From positions 496,001 through 560,000 of the forward strand of contig NZ_JBNAGH010000001.1 of NCBI RefSeq assembly GCF_049801095.1: a stretch of 64,000 bases of DNA, in the 5' to 3' direction. Below the pieces are notes generated by a model, which searched no databases, had not been told where the DNA came from, and was given only the letters and a program-made list of their open reading frames with translations. This document shows, in pieces, positions 8,673 through 16,930 of the stretch. How positions within the stretch are numbered: the first letter of the stretch is position 1; each line of letters starts with the position of its first letter. Source of the stretch: Dinoroseobacter sp049801095 (GTDB lineage: Bacteria > Pseudomonadota > Alphaproteobacteria > Rhodobacterales > Rhodobacteraceae). A program made the translations under genes and the position numbers.

Positions 8673-8990
8673 TCAACGGCGCATGCAATCGGCGCAAAGC
8701 GGCGCCGTCGGCACCGCAAGCAACCGCGCCTCGGGGATCGGCTCCCGGCATTTCAGGCAAGTGCCATAGATCCCATCCGCAATCCGGTGCAACGCCGCAT
8801 CAATCCGCGACAACTCCGCCTGCTCCGCATGGCCCAAAGCTTCGAGAACCTCATCCCCCTGCCGCTCCGACGCGCGGTCTTCCCAATCCTTCGGGGCGGC
8901 AGCGTCCAAAGACGTTTCGATCCGGCTCAGGTCCCCGACAATCTCAGCCCGACGGGCGCGGAGGGTCTCTCCAGCAGCGGTAATGTCCAT
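8673..8990 (-). CDS. TraR/DksA-type C4 zinc finger protein
   Basis: 105 residues. The N-terminal 70 form a charged helical pair (ETLRARRAEIVGDLSRIE and the acidic LEALGHAEQAELSRIDAALHRIADG), followed by a C4 zinc finger with Cys78, Cys81, Cys99 and Cys102 (CLKC and CADC) around the EPIPEARLLAVP segment typical of the family. DksA/TraR proteins bind the secondary channel of RNA polymerase and tune transcription, often with ppGpp. It is shorter than E. coli DksA and lacks its long coiled coil with the two tip aspartates in canonical form, so a specialised or anti-stress role is possible. Confidence 0.88.
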   Translation of the reverse strand: MDITAAGETLRARRAEIVGDLSRIETSLDAAAPKDWEDRASERQGDEVLEALGHAEQAELSRIDAALHRIADGIYGTCLKCREPIPEARLLAVPTAPLCADCMRR

Positions 8991-9409
8991 GGCGGTTCTC
9001 CTCTCAGAGAGGAGTGTGCGGGAAGGTTAGGTCAGGAGGTATGATTTGGGTCAAGAACGGCTTTGGAGCGCACTGTCCTCAGATCAGAAGACGCCCGAAC
9101 TGAAGCGGTCGGCGCCGATCTGGGCGCCACTTCGGCGAAAGGTTCAGTGGACCTTTCGAGGCTCGGAAGGGCGGAGCCCCGGGGGCGTGTGTTGCTTGTG
9201 GTATCGTCTGATCATAGGGCGCCCGAATCGAGGGGTGGGCGAGAAGCGCCCGCCCAGTGGGGGCGGTTCGGGCGCTGCCAAATCGGAGATTTGGTTCGAG
9301 TTGTGCACACTCAGAAGGATAGCACCCAGCTTATCCACGGTGCGGGAACGCGCATCGCTGCGCGATACGCTGTCTCCCGCGCGCCCTCGAAAATGGAGCT
9401 GATCTACGA
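8991..9409. repeat. Intergenic region with several inverted repeats
   Basis: About 420 bp with no convincing gene between two minus-strand genes. It holds an 8-bp perfect hairpin CGAAAGGT (9136-9143) / ACCTTTCG (9151-9158); a nested structure with outer arms GCGCCCGAA (9219-9227) and TTCGGGCGC (9267-9275) around inner arms GGTGGGCG (9234-9241) and CGCCCGCC (9247-9254); and CCAAAT-CGGAG-ATTTGG at 9278-9294. The density of dyads suggests a palindromic repetitive element or a structured RNA. Comparison with other places in the genome would be needed to tell whether it is repeated. Confidence 0.55.
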
Positions 9410-9430
9410 TCAGCCGTCCATTTTGAGGGC
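9383..9430 (-). terminator. Long imperfect hairpin at the 3' end of lepA
   Basis: Arms GCCCTC, AAAATGGA and CTGATC pair with GATCAG, TCCATTTT and GAGGGC around a TAC loop, with one extra base between the first two left-arm segments. The structure overlaps the last codons of lepA. No T-run follows on the minus strand, so it may stabilise the transcript end rather than terminate by itself. Confidence 0.45.
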
Positions 9431-11209
9431 GGAAATAAACGCCTCTTGCGGGATATCCACCTTCCCGAACTGGCGCATCTTTTTCTTACCCGCCTTCTGC
9501 TTCTCCAGCAGTTTCTTCTTCCGGGTCACGTCGCCGCCATAGCATTTCGCCGTCACATCCTTGCGCAGCGCGGCCAGCGTCTCGCGCGCGATGACCTTGC
9601 CGCCGATGGCTGCCTGGATCGGGATCTTGAACATGTGGCGCGGGATCAGGTCCTTGAGTTTCTCGCACATGGCCCGCCCGCGCATCTCCGCGCGGTCCCG
9701 GTGCACCATGGTCGAGAGCGCGTCCACCGGCTCGTCATTCACCAGGATCGACATCTTCACCAGACTATCCTGCCGGTAGTCGAGCATCTGATAATCGAAA
9801 CTCGCATAGCCCTTGGTCACGGATTTCAGCCGGTCGTAGAAATCGAACACCACCTCGTTCAGGGGCAGGTCATAGACCACCATCGCGCGGCTCCCCGCAT
9901 AGGTCAGGTCCAGCTGGATCCCGCGCCGGTCCTGACACAGCTTGAGAACATCGCCGAGATAGTCATCAGGCACGAGGATCGTCGCCTTGATCCGCGGCTC
10001 CTCCAGATGGTCCACATGGGTCAGGTCCGGCATGTCGGCGGGGTTGTGCAGCTCGATCATGGAGCCGTCGCGCATATAGACGTGGTAGATGACCGAGGGC
10101 GCGGTGGTGATGAGCTCGATATTGTACTCGCGCTCGATCCGGTCGCGGATCACCTCCAGATGCAGGAGCCCGAGGAAACCGCAGCGGAAGCCGAAGCCGA
10201 GGGCGGCCGAGGTCTCCATCTCGTAGCTGAAGGAGGCGTCGTTTAGGGCAAGTTTCTCGATCGCGTCGCGCAGATCCTCGAACTCGGCATTGTCCACCGG
10301 GAAGAGGCCACAGAACACCACGGGCTGCGAGGGCTTGAACCCCGGCAGCGGGTCGGTCGCCCCCTTCTTCTCATGGGTGATCGTGTCGCCCACGCGGGTG
10401 TCGCGCACCTGCTTGATTGAGGCGGTCAGGAACCCGATCTCGCCCGGGCCCAGCGCATCCACAGGCTGCATCTCGGGCCGGAAGACTCCCACCCGATCCA
10501 CATGGTGCACCGAGCCGTTCGAGAGCATCTTGATCCGCTCGCCCTTCTTGAGCTGGCCATCAATGATCCGCACCAGAACGATCACGCCGAGATAGGCATC
10601 ATACCAGCTGTCCACGAGCATCGCTTTGAGCGGTGCGTCCAGATCCCCCTGAGGCGCAGGCAGCTCCGTGACAATCGCCTCCAGCGTCTCGCGGATCCCG
10701 ACCCCGGTCTTGGCCGAGACCTGGATCGCACCGGTGGCATCGATGCCGATCACATCCTCGATCTGCTCCGCCACCCGGTCGCAATCCGACGCCGGCAGGT
10801 CGATCTTGTTGAGCACCGGGACGATCTCGTGATCCGCCTCGATGGCCTGATAGACATTGGCCAGCGTCTGCGCCTCGACACCCTGCGTGCTGTCGACCAC
10901 CAGAAGCGAGCCCTCCACCGCGCGCATGGAGCGGCTGACCTCATAGGCGAAATCCACATGGCCCGGCGTGTCGATCAGGTTCAGGACATAATCCTGCCCA
11001 TCCTCGGCGGTGTAATCGATCCGCACCGTGTTGGCCTTGATCGTGATCCCCCGCTCGCGCTCGATATCCATACTGTCGAGCAGCTGGGCCTTCATATCCC
11101 GGTCCGCCACGGTGTTCGTCTCCTGGATGAGACGGTCCGCCAGAGTGGATTTGCCGTGGTCGATATGAGCCACGATGGAGAAGTTCCGGATATGCGCGAG
11201 ATCGGTCAT
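9410..11209 (-). CDS. lepA: Elongation factor 4 (LepA GTPase)
   Basis: 599 residues from the ATG at 11209 (MTDLAHIRN), the normal family length; a longer reading to 11275 adds a non-conserved N-terminus. LepA is a ribosome-bound translational GTPase that back-translocates or assists stalled ribosomes. G-domain motifs are AHIDHGKSTL (G1), the RGITIK switch, DTPGHVDF (G3) and NKIDLP (G4); the C-terminal region has the LepA-specific YASFDY and the basic RKKKLLEKQKAGKKKMR segment near the end. It stands alone; the hairpin described at its 3' end is the only structure I can see. Confidence 0.97.
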   Translation of the reverse strand: MTDLAHIRNFSIVAHIDHGKSTLADRLIQETNTVADRDMKAQLLDSMDIERERGITIKANTVRIDYTAEDGQDYVLNLIDTPGHVDFAYEVSRSMRAVEGSLLVVDSTQGVEAQTLANVYQAIEADHEIVPVLNKIDLPASDCDRVAEQIEDVIGIDATGAIQVSAKTGVGIRETLEAIVTELPAPQGDLDAPLKAMLVDSWYDAYLGVIVLVRIIDGQLKKGERIKMLSNGSVHHVDRVGVFRPEMQPVDALGPGEIGFLTASIKQVRDTRVGDTITHEKKGATDPLPGFKPSQPVVFCGLFPVDNAEFEDLRDAIEKLALNDASFSYEMETSAALGFGFRCGFLGLLHLEVIRDRIEREYNIELITTAPSVIYHVYMRDGSMIELHNPADMPDLTHVDHLEEPRIKATILVPDDYLGDVLKLCQDRRGIQLDLTYAGSRAMVVYDLPLNEVVFDFYDRLKSVTKGYASFDYQMLDYRQDSLVKMSILVNDEPVDALSTMVHRDRAEMRGRAMCEKLKDLIPRHMFKIPIQAAIGGKVIARETLAALRKDVTAKCYGGDVTRKKKLLEKQKAGKKKMRQFGKVDIPQEAFISALKMDG

Positions 11210-11299
11210 GGGAAGGGATATGCGGCGGTTTGAGGGGGTTGGCAAGTGGGCATGAATGTCGTGTCGTGCCCGCACGCCCAGTTTGACCGAGGCGGATTC

Positions 11300-11440
11300 T
11301 TGAAGTCCGATCTTATACTGTTTCTTGTGGGCGGTGTGCTCTTCGCCCTTGCGTTTGCTCTTCTCACGATCAACTGGATGACAGCAGGTGTCTTGTTCAC
11401 CTACGCAGCCTGCTACACCGCGAGCGCAGCTTGGCAGTAG
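11300..11440 (+). CDS. Possible 46-residue membrane microprotein
   Basis: Reading from a TTG at 11300 with GAGGCGGA just upstream gives 46 residues, mostly hydrophobic: one helix in LILFLVGGVLFALAF and a second in WMTAGVLFTYAACYT. The frame is also open to a GTG at 11246 without a good ribosome site. The composition looks like a membrane peptide, but a short hydrophobic frame can arise by chance, and no family is recognised. It diverges from lepA. Confidence 0.4.
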   Translation: MKSDLILFLVGGVLFALAFALLTINWMTAGVLFTYAACYTASAAWQ

Positions 11441-11657
11441 CTACCGGGGCTTCGCATAATCCACACGACCAATCGGGCTTTGCGTAAAAAGGCCCCTAAC
11501 TTGCTTTTTGCGAAGGACGGCAGGGCGAAGTTCGACAACTCCGGGATTAGAATCCCACTTGGTTGCGGCCCTACAGCTCCATGTGCATGTCGCGTTGCAA
11601 GGCCTCAGGTTTTGCACTGGCTTCACTGAAAAACTGCATAACGTATGAGGTGAAAAA

Positions 11658-11762
11658 TTGTTAAAGCGACACTCTTCATTGGCCTTTGCTATCGCCTCTT
11701 TCCTTGCCGCTGCCTCCGCACAGAGTGCGCTAGCCGACACTCATACTGTCCCGAGAGGTTGA
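11658..11762 (+). pseudogene. Truncated start of a secreted protein
   Basis: A TTG at 11658 has GAGGTG five bases upstream and opens a 34-codon frame whose product begins with a textbook Sec signal peptide: basic LKRH, a hydrophobic core SLAFAIASFLAAA, and an AxA cleavage site at ALA before DTHTV. The frame stops at 11760, just where the transposase-derived sequence begins on the other strand. I read this as the surviving 5' end of an exported protein whose remainder was lost when the IS sequence arrived or was later rearranged. The lost mature protein cannot be identified. Confidence 0.5.
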
Positions 11763-11836
11763 CCAGCGGTGATGAAGAACCGGATCGGGCGTCCCGAAGC
11801 GTCGGTGACGGCATTCAACTTCGTGTTCAGGCCACC
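11755..11836 (-). mobile_element. Fragment of an IS5-family transposase
   Basis: Reading the minus strand from about 11836 down gives GGLNTKLNAVTDASGRP followed by IRFFITAGQ, the conserved stretch that follows the first catalytic Asp in many IS5-type DDE transposases (GGLxTKxHAVxDAxGRP). The match breaks off after AGQ, and upstream the frame is shifted, with a VQAHKLQGV segment in another frame that could be the degraded VxAH motif. No start, no other catalytic residues and no terminal inverted repeats are visible, so it is a dead remnant. Its presence marks the surrounding lower-GC patch as a site of past insertion. Confidence 0.75.
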
Positions 11837-11991
11837 TTCACACCCCCTGAAGTTTGTGAGCTTGAACCAAGATCACGCGGAGACCGCAACCAAATCGATG
11901 GGTCCAGAGCCGAAGAAGCCGGCAAAGGCAATCCTCCAAAGAATGCCGGCGCGGCCTTCGTCGCGCACTGTCAGAAGCAAGATAATCTGCG

Positions 11992-12423
11992 CTAAACTTT
12001 AAAACTAAGCTTCCCTCGTATGGGGAATTTCGCACACATAGAGTCAATTTCGGACGCACTCTCAGCTATCCATTCTTCAGACAAGCGGCTTTCGAAAACG
12101 TTCACATCCGCTGTCTCATCTAACCGTAGTCCGTATCTCGTTTCCAAGATAAGAACATCGGCTTGTATCTTAAACTCGATTTCTGGCTCCATAAAATCTA
12201 GTTTCTTACACTTCAAGCCGCCTACGATTAGATCGCGTATTCGAACCAACTCCCACGTCAACAAAGCAGGATAAGAACGGACTACCTTTCCTCGATCTGT
12301 AAAATATTCCATACGAACCTGTAGCCAGTTATCATCATATTCACAGCCTTTTAAATCGGGAAATTCGTAAGCAAATACAGAAAACTCTACAGTCATATTT
12401 TCCGCAGAAAACCTAACCCCCAT
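11992..12423 (-). CDS. WapI-like immunity protein
   Basis: 143 residues in a region of markedly lower GC than its neighbours. The pattern FSAENMTVEFSVFAYEFPD (residues 5-23), YDDNWL (29-34), then a strand pair ending LLTWELVRI (55-63) and LDFMEPEIEF is that of the WapI-type immunity family, small proteins that neutralise the tRNase or nuclease toxin of contact-dependent (polymorphic) toxin systems. It begins inside the last codons of the ORF at 12413, an 11-bp overlap that fits toxin-immunity gene order. An internal start at residue 10 is possible. Family assignment is from motif memory and is moderately sure; the specific toxin is unknown. Confidence 0.6.
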   Translation of the reverse strand: MGVRFSAENMTVEFSVFAYEFPDLKGCEYDDNWLQVRMEYFTDRGKVVRSYPALLTWELVRIRDLIVGGLKCKKLDFMEPEIEFKIQADVLILETRYGLRLDETADVNVFESRLSEEWIAESASEIDSMCAKFPIRGKLSFKV

Positions 12424-12709
12424 GACGACCAGGCCTTATTTGAAGTATACGTTTTTTCTGTGGGTTCATAAGTGTACTTTCACCGCTGTAATGTTTACCA
12501 ACCGCACCACCGCCCGCGTCGGAGGATGCACCTTTATTGGTGATCAGCTTAACATCATTGAGCGTCTTGAAACCTAAACTTGTTAAACGAATATCACCTG
12601 GGTGCTGTTTGCGGCCTCTCCCAACGTGTAATTCGTGTCCGCTGTTCTTCGTTTCATTGTTAAACGTCGTATCTGGAACGCAAGTTACATAATAAGGAAC
12701 CAAAGGCAA
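12413..12709 (-). pseudogene. Possible C-terminal remnant of a polymorphic toxin
   Basis: 98 codons ending in a basic, glycine-rich tail (KHYSGESTLMNPQKKRILQ then RPGRHGG). Just upstream of the TTG that could start it, the same frame carries a TAA, so the 5' portion is missing or frameshifted. The upstream 280 bp contain no open frame that would supply the delivery domain. The overlap with the WapI-like immunity gene places it where the toxin C-terminus would be. I do not recognise the toxic fold, and it could equally be an unrelated small protein. Confidence 0.4.
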
Positions 12710-12988
12710 AGCGGTGGGTTACATCGTTCCACATGCTACGGTTTTGGCTTTGGTGGCTTGAATAAGTCGGGCTACCATGCGGAGCGATCTTTGTCATTTG
12801 ACAACACATCGCTTTCCTTTGGGTTCTTTTGGGGCTGTGTGGCCGCAGGGTTTCAGAGCACGAAAACCAAGCTGTTTCGCCGTCGGATGCCGTCTATGAG
12901 AACACCCGCGGCAACACTACTGGATTTATGAACTCCACACGCCATCTCCTTGCAGGACAAGGTTTTTCGAATCGGATAGACTGTTTCC
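12710..12988. other. Intergenic stretch with degraded coding look
   Basis: About 280 bp with broken open frames on both strands and GC below the genome level. It belongs to the same accessory patch as the IS fragment and immunity gene. No promoter or repeat is clear enough to name; the promoter of the outer-membrane gene at 12989 must lie in its last part. Confidence 0.4.
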
Positions 12989-13735
12989 ATGTTCCGCACG
13001 ATCGCCCTTTTGGCCCTCGGCCTCGCCCCCGCTCTGCCTGCGCTTGCGCAGGAGGCTCCCGGGCGGCCGGATGGTTGGTCTTTGGGCGGGCTCGTGGCCG
13101 CGGATACCAACCCCTATCTCGGTCAGGGGTCCGATGTGATCCCGCTCCCTCTCTTCCGTTATGCCAATGGCCCCTTTGAGCTCAGCACCAATGGCCTGAG
13201 CTATTCGGTGTTTTCGCAGGGCGAGTGGGGCCTGTCTGTTGCGGCGCGGCCCCGTTTCTCGGGCTTGATCTCGACTGATGGGGATCAGCTCGATGGGATC
13301 GACCGCGAGGTGACCGGGGATGTGGCGTTGGAGCTGCGCTATGACCTCGGGCGGCTCTATGCGGGCGCGGATCTGCGCCAGGAATTCACCGGCGAGCATG
13401 ACGGGCAGGAGGCGCGCTTGCGCTTCGGTCTGAGACAGGCCATGGGCCCCGTGCGCCTGGACTGGTCCGCCGGCGCAGCCTGGCAGAGCGGCGATCTCAG
13501 CCGCTATGTCTGGGGGGTCAGCCCGGACGAAGCACGGATCGGCCGCAACGCCTATGACCCCGGTGACGTCGTGGTGCCCTTTGTCGGTCTGCGCGGCGTC
13601 ATGCCCCTTGGCCAGAACTGGTCCCTCCTCGGCACTCTGCGCGCGGATTTCCTACCGAGCGCGGTCACCGACAGCCCGATCATCGAGGATGACACGCTCG
13701 TCTCCGGCGGGCTCGGGGTCGAGTTCCGCTTCTGA
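12989..13735 (+). CDS. MipA/OmpV family outer membrane protein
   Basis: 248 residues. Signal peptide 1-20 (MFRTIALLALGLAPALPALA), then alternating beta strands (NPYLGQGSDVIPLPLFRYANG, LYAGADLRQEF, RLDWSAGAAWQSG) and a C-terminal FRF, the aromatic end needed for outer-membrane assembly. The family in E. coli (MipA) scaffolds MltA and PBP1B, and OmpV relatives are osmotically regulated; which applies here is not shown. It stands alone just beside the accessory patch. Confidence 0.88.
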   Translation: MFRTIALLALGLAPALPALAQEAPGRPDGWSLGGLVAADTNPYLGQGSDVIPLPLFRYANGPFELSTNGLSYSVFSQGEWGLSVAARPRFSGLISTDGDQLDGIDREVTGDVALELRYDLGRLYAGADLRQEFTGEHDGQEARLRFGLRQAMGPVRLDWSAGAAWQSGDLSRYVWGVSPDEARIGRNAYDPGDVVVPFVGLRGVMPLGQNWSLLGTLRADFLPSAVTDSPIIEDDTLVSGGLGVEFRF

Positions 13736-14054
13736 CGCCACGCTCTTCTTGATTTGCGCCCCCAACGCGTCATCCTTCGCAATGAGGGAGGATTTGGGAA
13801 TGTAAGCGCGCAAGCACTGCGGATCGACTGGGCGGAGCCCCGCCGGCACGCCACAAAACGCTTGCCTGCAAAAGCAAAAGGTTAACGCCAGCCCCGCCAA
13901 AACCCCGCGTAGTCCGGGCGCAAGAGGGGCAGCATCGGCGGAATCCTGTGCCGCGACCACTAAATGTTGCGTTGCTCTTGCATCCCGGATTTCTACCTGA
14001 GATTGTACGATAACCAAAACGCGCCATCGAGAAGCGCCTCGGGACGAAAACCAG
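13736..14054. other. Intergenic region, no feature supported
   Basis: About 320 bp between the MipA gene and the Hint-domain gene. I see no gene, terminator with a T-run or obvious repeat; it must hold the promoter of the Hint-domain gene. Confidence 0.4.
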
Positions 14055-15086
14055 ATGCCGGACAGAGATCTCATCGCCATCGACAACGAGGCCTTGCTCA
14101 TCGCCTCTGGCAGTCCCTCGGGCACCCCTGGCAACCCGATCATCAACAATTCCGACACGCCCAACGGGACGGTGTTCGAGTATGTCGGCGGCTTCGCCCC
14201 GGTGACCGTGGTGATCGATGATCGCCCGGGACGGGGCTCCAACCCCAACATCCTCGAAGACGACGCCGCCAACCGCCACCGGGTGGTCGATGGCGGCGGG
14301 CTGGTGGATGAGGGCACCCGCGTGGAATCCGAAAGCCGCATCGACCTGCGCGCCCTCAACGACCAGGGCGAGCCGACAGGCCCCCTGATCAGCGTCTATG
14401 TCTTCTCCAAGGACGGGCAGACCTCGGACATCTGGGGCATGGGGCTCACCCAACCGCTGATCCCGGGCAAGTCCTATGTGAAGATCTCGGGCTCGAACAA
14501 TGGCGACATCCGCTACAACCAGTTCGTGCCCTGTTTCGTCGCGGGCACCCTGCTGCGCACCCCGGACGGCCCCCGCGCCATCGAGACGCTACGCAAAGGG
14601 GATCGCATCTGGACCGAGGCGGATCCGGAGGCCGTGATCCGCTGGGTCGGCGCGCGCCGCGTGGACGGGCGCGGCGATCTCGCCCCGATCCGCTTTGCGC
14701 CCGGCGCGCTCGGCAACACGCGCACCCTCTCCGTCTCGCCCGCCCACCGGATGCTGATGCGCACATGGCAGGCGGAGCTGCTCTTTGGCCTGTCCGAGGT
14801 GCTCGTCGCCGCCAAGCACCTGACCGCCCTGCCCGGCGTGGACCGCACCCCGCAAAGCTCGGTCACCTATTGCCACGTCTTGGTCGACGGCCACGCGATC
14901 GTGGAGGCCGAGGGCTGCCTGTCCGAAAGCCTCTATCCCGGCGAGGTCGCCCAGGACGGGCTCGACTGGATGGCCCAGCTCGAACTGCGCCAGATCTTCC
15001 CCGAGCTCTTCGCCCAAGGCCCCGGCACCACCGCCGCCCCCTGCCTGCGCGCCCACGAAGCCGCCGCCCTGCTCGGTGCGGGCTGA
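14055..15086 (+). CDS. Hint-domain protein
   Basis: 343 residues. The first 155 are acidic and strand-rich (NNSDTPNGTVFEYVGG, GPLISVYVFSKDGQ), and the second half is a Hint (hedgehog/intein) domain beginning at PCFVAGTLLRTPDGPRAIE with the candidate nucleophile Cys160, continuing with VSPAHRMLM and a HVLVDGHAIVEAEG segment. Roseobacters carry many such secreted proteins, usually with calcium-binding or RTX-like N-terminal parts; export is likely by type I secretion because no Sec signal is visible. Whether the domain self-cleaves is unknown. It is separated from the repeat protein gene by 64 bp. Confidence 0.82.
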   Translation: MPDRDLIAIDNEALLIASGSPSGTPGNPIINNSDTPNGTVFEYVGGFAPVTVVIDDRPGRGSNPNILEDDAANRHRVVDGGGLVDEGTRVESESRIDLRALNDQGEPTGPLISVYVFSKDGQTSDIWGMGLTQPLIPGKSYVKISGSNNGDIRYNQFVPCFVAGTLLRTPDGPRAIETLRKGDRIWTEADPEAVIRWVGARRVDGRGDLAPIRFAPGALGNTRTLSVSPAHRMLMRTWQAELLFGLSEVLVAAKHLTALPGVDRTPQSSVTYCHVLVDGHAIVEAEGCLSESLYPGEVAQDGLDWMAQLELRQIFPELFAQGPGTTAAPCLRAHEAAALLGAG

Positions 15087-15150
15087 AGAGCGGCTTGGCA
15101 GCGCGCAGTCCCGGCCATAGGCTGCGGGCAAGAGCAGCGGCGGAGCAGTC

Positions 15151-16647
15151 ATGGCCATTACCTTCACCGACGAAGACGGCGCGCGCGCGTGGCTGGAGAC
15201 GCAGGAGCATTCCGTGCGGGTGGCCTTCGCGGCACGCTGCGCGCTGCGGGCCGCGCCCGGACTGGGATTTGACGAACCTGAGACACTTGGCGGACTTGCC
15301 TTGCCCGTCTTGCGCGCGATGCTGAGTTCGGGGGTCGCAGCGGTGTGTCCGACCCCCGAACTCAAAGAAGACGTCGAAAGCTCCGCCCGCTCCGCCGCCC
15401 GCTCCGCCGCCGACTCCGCCACCCTCTCCGCCGCCGACTCCGCCACCCTCTCCGCCGCCCGCTCCGCCGCCCGCTCCGCCGCCCGCTCCGCCGCCGACTC
15501 CGCCACCCTCTCCGCCACCCTCTCCGCCTACTCCGCCACCAACTCCGCCCGCTCCGCCGCCGACTCCGCCGCCGACTCCGCCGCCCTCTCCGCCGCCGAC
15601 TCCGCCTTCTCCGCTTGCGACTGGGATACCGGACACTTGGACGGCGACAGGATCGAGAGTGTCTTCAAAGAATGGCTCTGGCCCACGGAGGCCCTCGGCG
15701 AGATACCTCCGGGCGAACCGGAGGGGCTCGCCGCAGGCTACGCCAAACTCACCGAGTTCTTCGACAGCGACCCGGCTTGGGGCTTCTGGAAACGTTGGCT
15801 CGACGGAATGCGCCGCGGCGAACCTGAGCCCTGGAAACTCCAAGAGCAGATCGCCCTGATCCCGGACAAGACCTGGAAGGATGGACCGGACGCGATTGCA
15901 AAGGAAATCGCGCGCATTGAGGCGGAGTGGATGGCAGAGCGGCTTCCACAGGTGGAAGACGTCGTAAAATCAAAGGAAACCGGCCTCTATGACGTGGTTG
16001 CGACTGCGATCAACACGGAACAGCAACTGGCAACGATTGTGGCGCAAACCCGCTTTGCGCTGGAGACAGCCATGCGCGGCAATAGCGGTCTCAATCCTTA
16101 CTGTGTCGCTTATCGCTATATCCTGCACGCCTGTGAGGTCTGTCCGGAGGACGCAAACACAGTTGAACAGCATTTTTCGCTTGCAGCCTCTGCACTTGAG
16201 AAGGGGCTCTCTAAAGGTAGGTACCAGGAAGACGAAGGAATTGAGGAGTTGGCGCAAAGCTTGAGACGCCACGCGCTACAACTGCGCTCCGATCACCCAG
16301 ATGTTGGCGCAGCCTATGTCACCCGTGTCGCACAGACGTTGCGAGAGCTATCGGATGACGCCGCTTTGCAGCTTGCTGAGGCGACGGCGGATTATGCGCG
16401 TACCACCGAAGGTCGCTTGGAGCAAGAAACGCGCCTAGACGAACAAGCGCTTGCATCGGATGAGCCGCCGGAAGTCAAAGCCGAGGCGGTCAAGCGCGTT
16501 GTGGGTCGTGCGAGCAAACAATCCTTGATCGAACGCGCCTCCGAAGGCGTCAAGGCGGTCGACAAGTCAGGTGGAGTCACCGGCGCCAAGCTCGGGTACA
16601 CTGGCTATAAGCTGGTAGAGCTCGCCGCAAAATACTGGCCTTTCTAG
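15151..16647 (+). CDS. Large hypothetical protein with an SAxx tandem repeat
   Basis: 498 residues. An N-terminal globular region (1-77), then 78 residues (78-155) built of four-residue steps S-A-A-R, S-A-A-D, S-A-T-L and variants, then a long helical, charged C-terminal part with WKRWLDGMRRGEPEPW and TLRELSDDAALQLAEATADYARTTEG split across helices. No signal peptide or transmembrane helix is clear. The repeat should make an amphipathic or extended helix with small Ser/Ala faces. I do not recognise a family; similar SAA-repeat proteins occur sporadically in bacteria and may expand and contract by slippage. It ends about 440 bp before the arg operon. Confidence 0.75.
   Translation: MAITFTDEDGARAWLETQEHSVRVAFAARCALRAAPGLGFDEPETLGGLALPVLRAMLSSGVAAVCPTPELKEDVESSARSAARSAADSATLSAADSATLSAARSAARSAARSAADSATLSATLSAYSATNSARSAADSAADSAALSAADSAFSACDWDTGHLDGDRIESVFKEWLWPTEALGEIPPGEPEGLAAGYAKLTEFFDSDPAWGFWKRWLDGMRRGEPEPWKLQEQIALIPDKTWKDGPDAIAKEIARIEAEWMAERLPQVEDVVKSKETGLYDVVATAINTEQQLATIVAQTRFALETAMRGNSGLNPYCVAYRYILHACEVCPEDANTVEQHFSLAASALEKGLSKGRYQEDEGIEELAQSLRRHALQLRSDHPDVGAAYVTRVAQTLRELSDDAALQLAEATADYARTTEGRLEQETRLDEQALASDEPPEVKAEAVKRVVGRASKQSLIERASEGVKAVDKSGGVTGAKLGYTGYKLVELAAKYWPF
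15382..15615 (+). repeat. 12-bp tandem repeat array inside a gene
   Basis: About 20 imperfect units of the form tccgccgcccgc, tccgccgccgac or tccgccaccctc, in phase with the reading frame and hence coding SAAR, SAAD, SATL. A few units are shortened by one codon, which keeps the frame. Purine runs on the minus strand (GGCGGCGGAG type) give potential for unusual DNA structure. Such arrays are prone to length change by slipped replication. Confidence 0.85.
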
Positions 16648-16833
16648 GCTGCAACCGCGTGAAACCTTGGGTTCTCTGACAATGCGAAATGGGCAGAGGA
16701 TTGCCCCACTTCCGACCGACAGGGTCCAGTTTGCACGGGCCCCGGGCTGGAGTTTCAACCTGATCTCTATCTTGAATTGCCTGCCGGGCATCTTGAGTTA
16801 ACAGCCCACCCGACGCAAACACAGCGCGCGTCC

Positions 16834-16857
16834 GCCGCGACCACATGTGGTCGCGGC
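16834..16857. repeat. Perfect 24-bp palindrome
   Basis: Half-site GCCGCGACCACA and its exact reverse complement meet at 16845/16846 with no spacer. As RNA it would form a 10-bp stem with a CAUG loop; as DNA it could bind a dimeric regulator. It lies about 235 bp upstream of argD and about 190 bp after the repeat-protein gene. No T-run follows, so it is not a standard terminator. Confidence 0.6.
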
Positions 16858-16930
16858 TTGGGCAAGCCTCTTGCCAAACCGGCCCGCGTCGGTCTACACG
16901 GCCTTCGCAGCAACCACAGGAGACGGCCCC

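Noticed and set aside
9046..9402. Overlapping open frames upstream of lepA
   Set aside because: They cross inverted repeats and lack ribosome sites and family motifs.
11441..11740. 99-residue minus-strand frame beside the IS fragment
   Set aside because: Composition is unlike a protein, and the opposite strand has a ribosome site with a signal peptide.
14863..15843. Gly-rich open frame on the minus strand over the tandem repeat
   Set aside because: It is the antisense reading of the SAxx array and has no homology-like pattern outside it.
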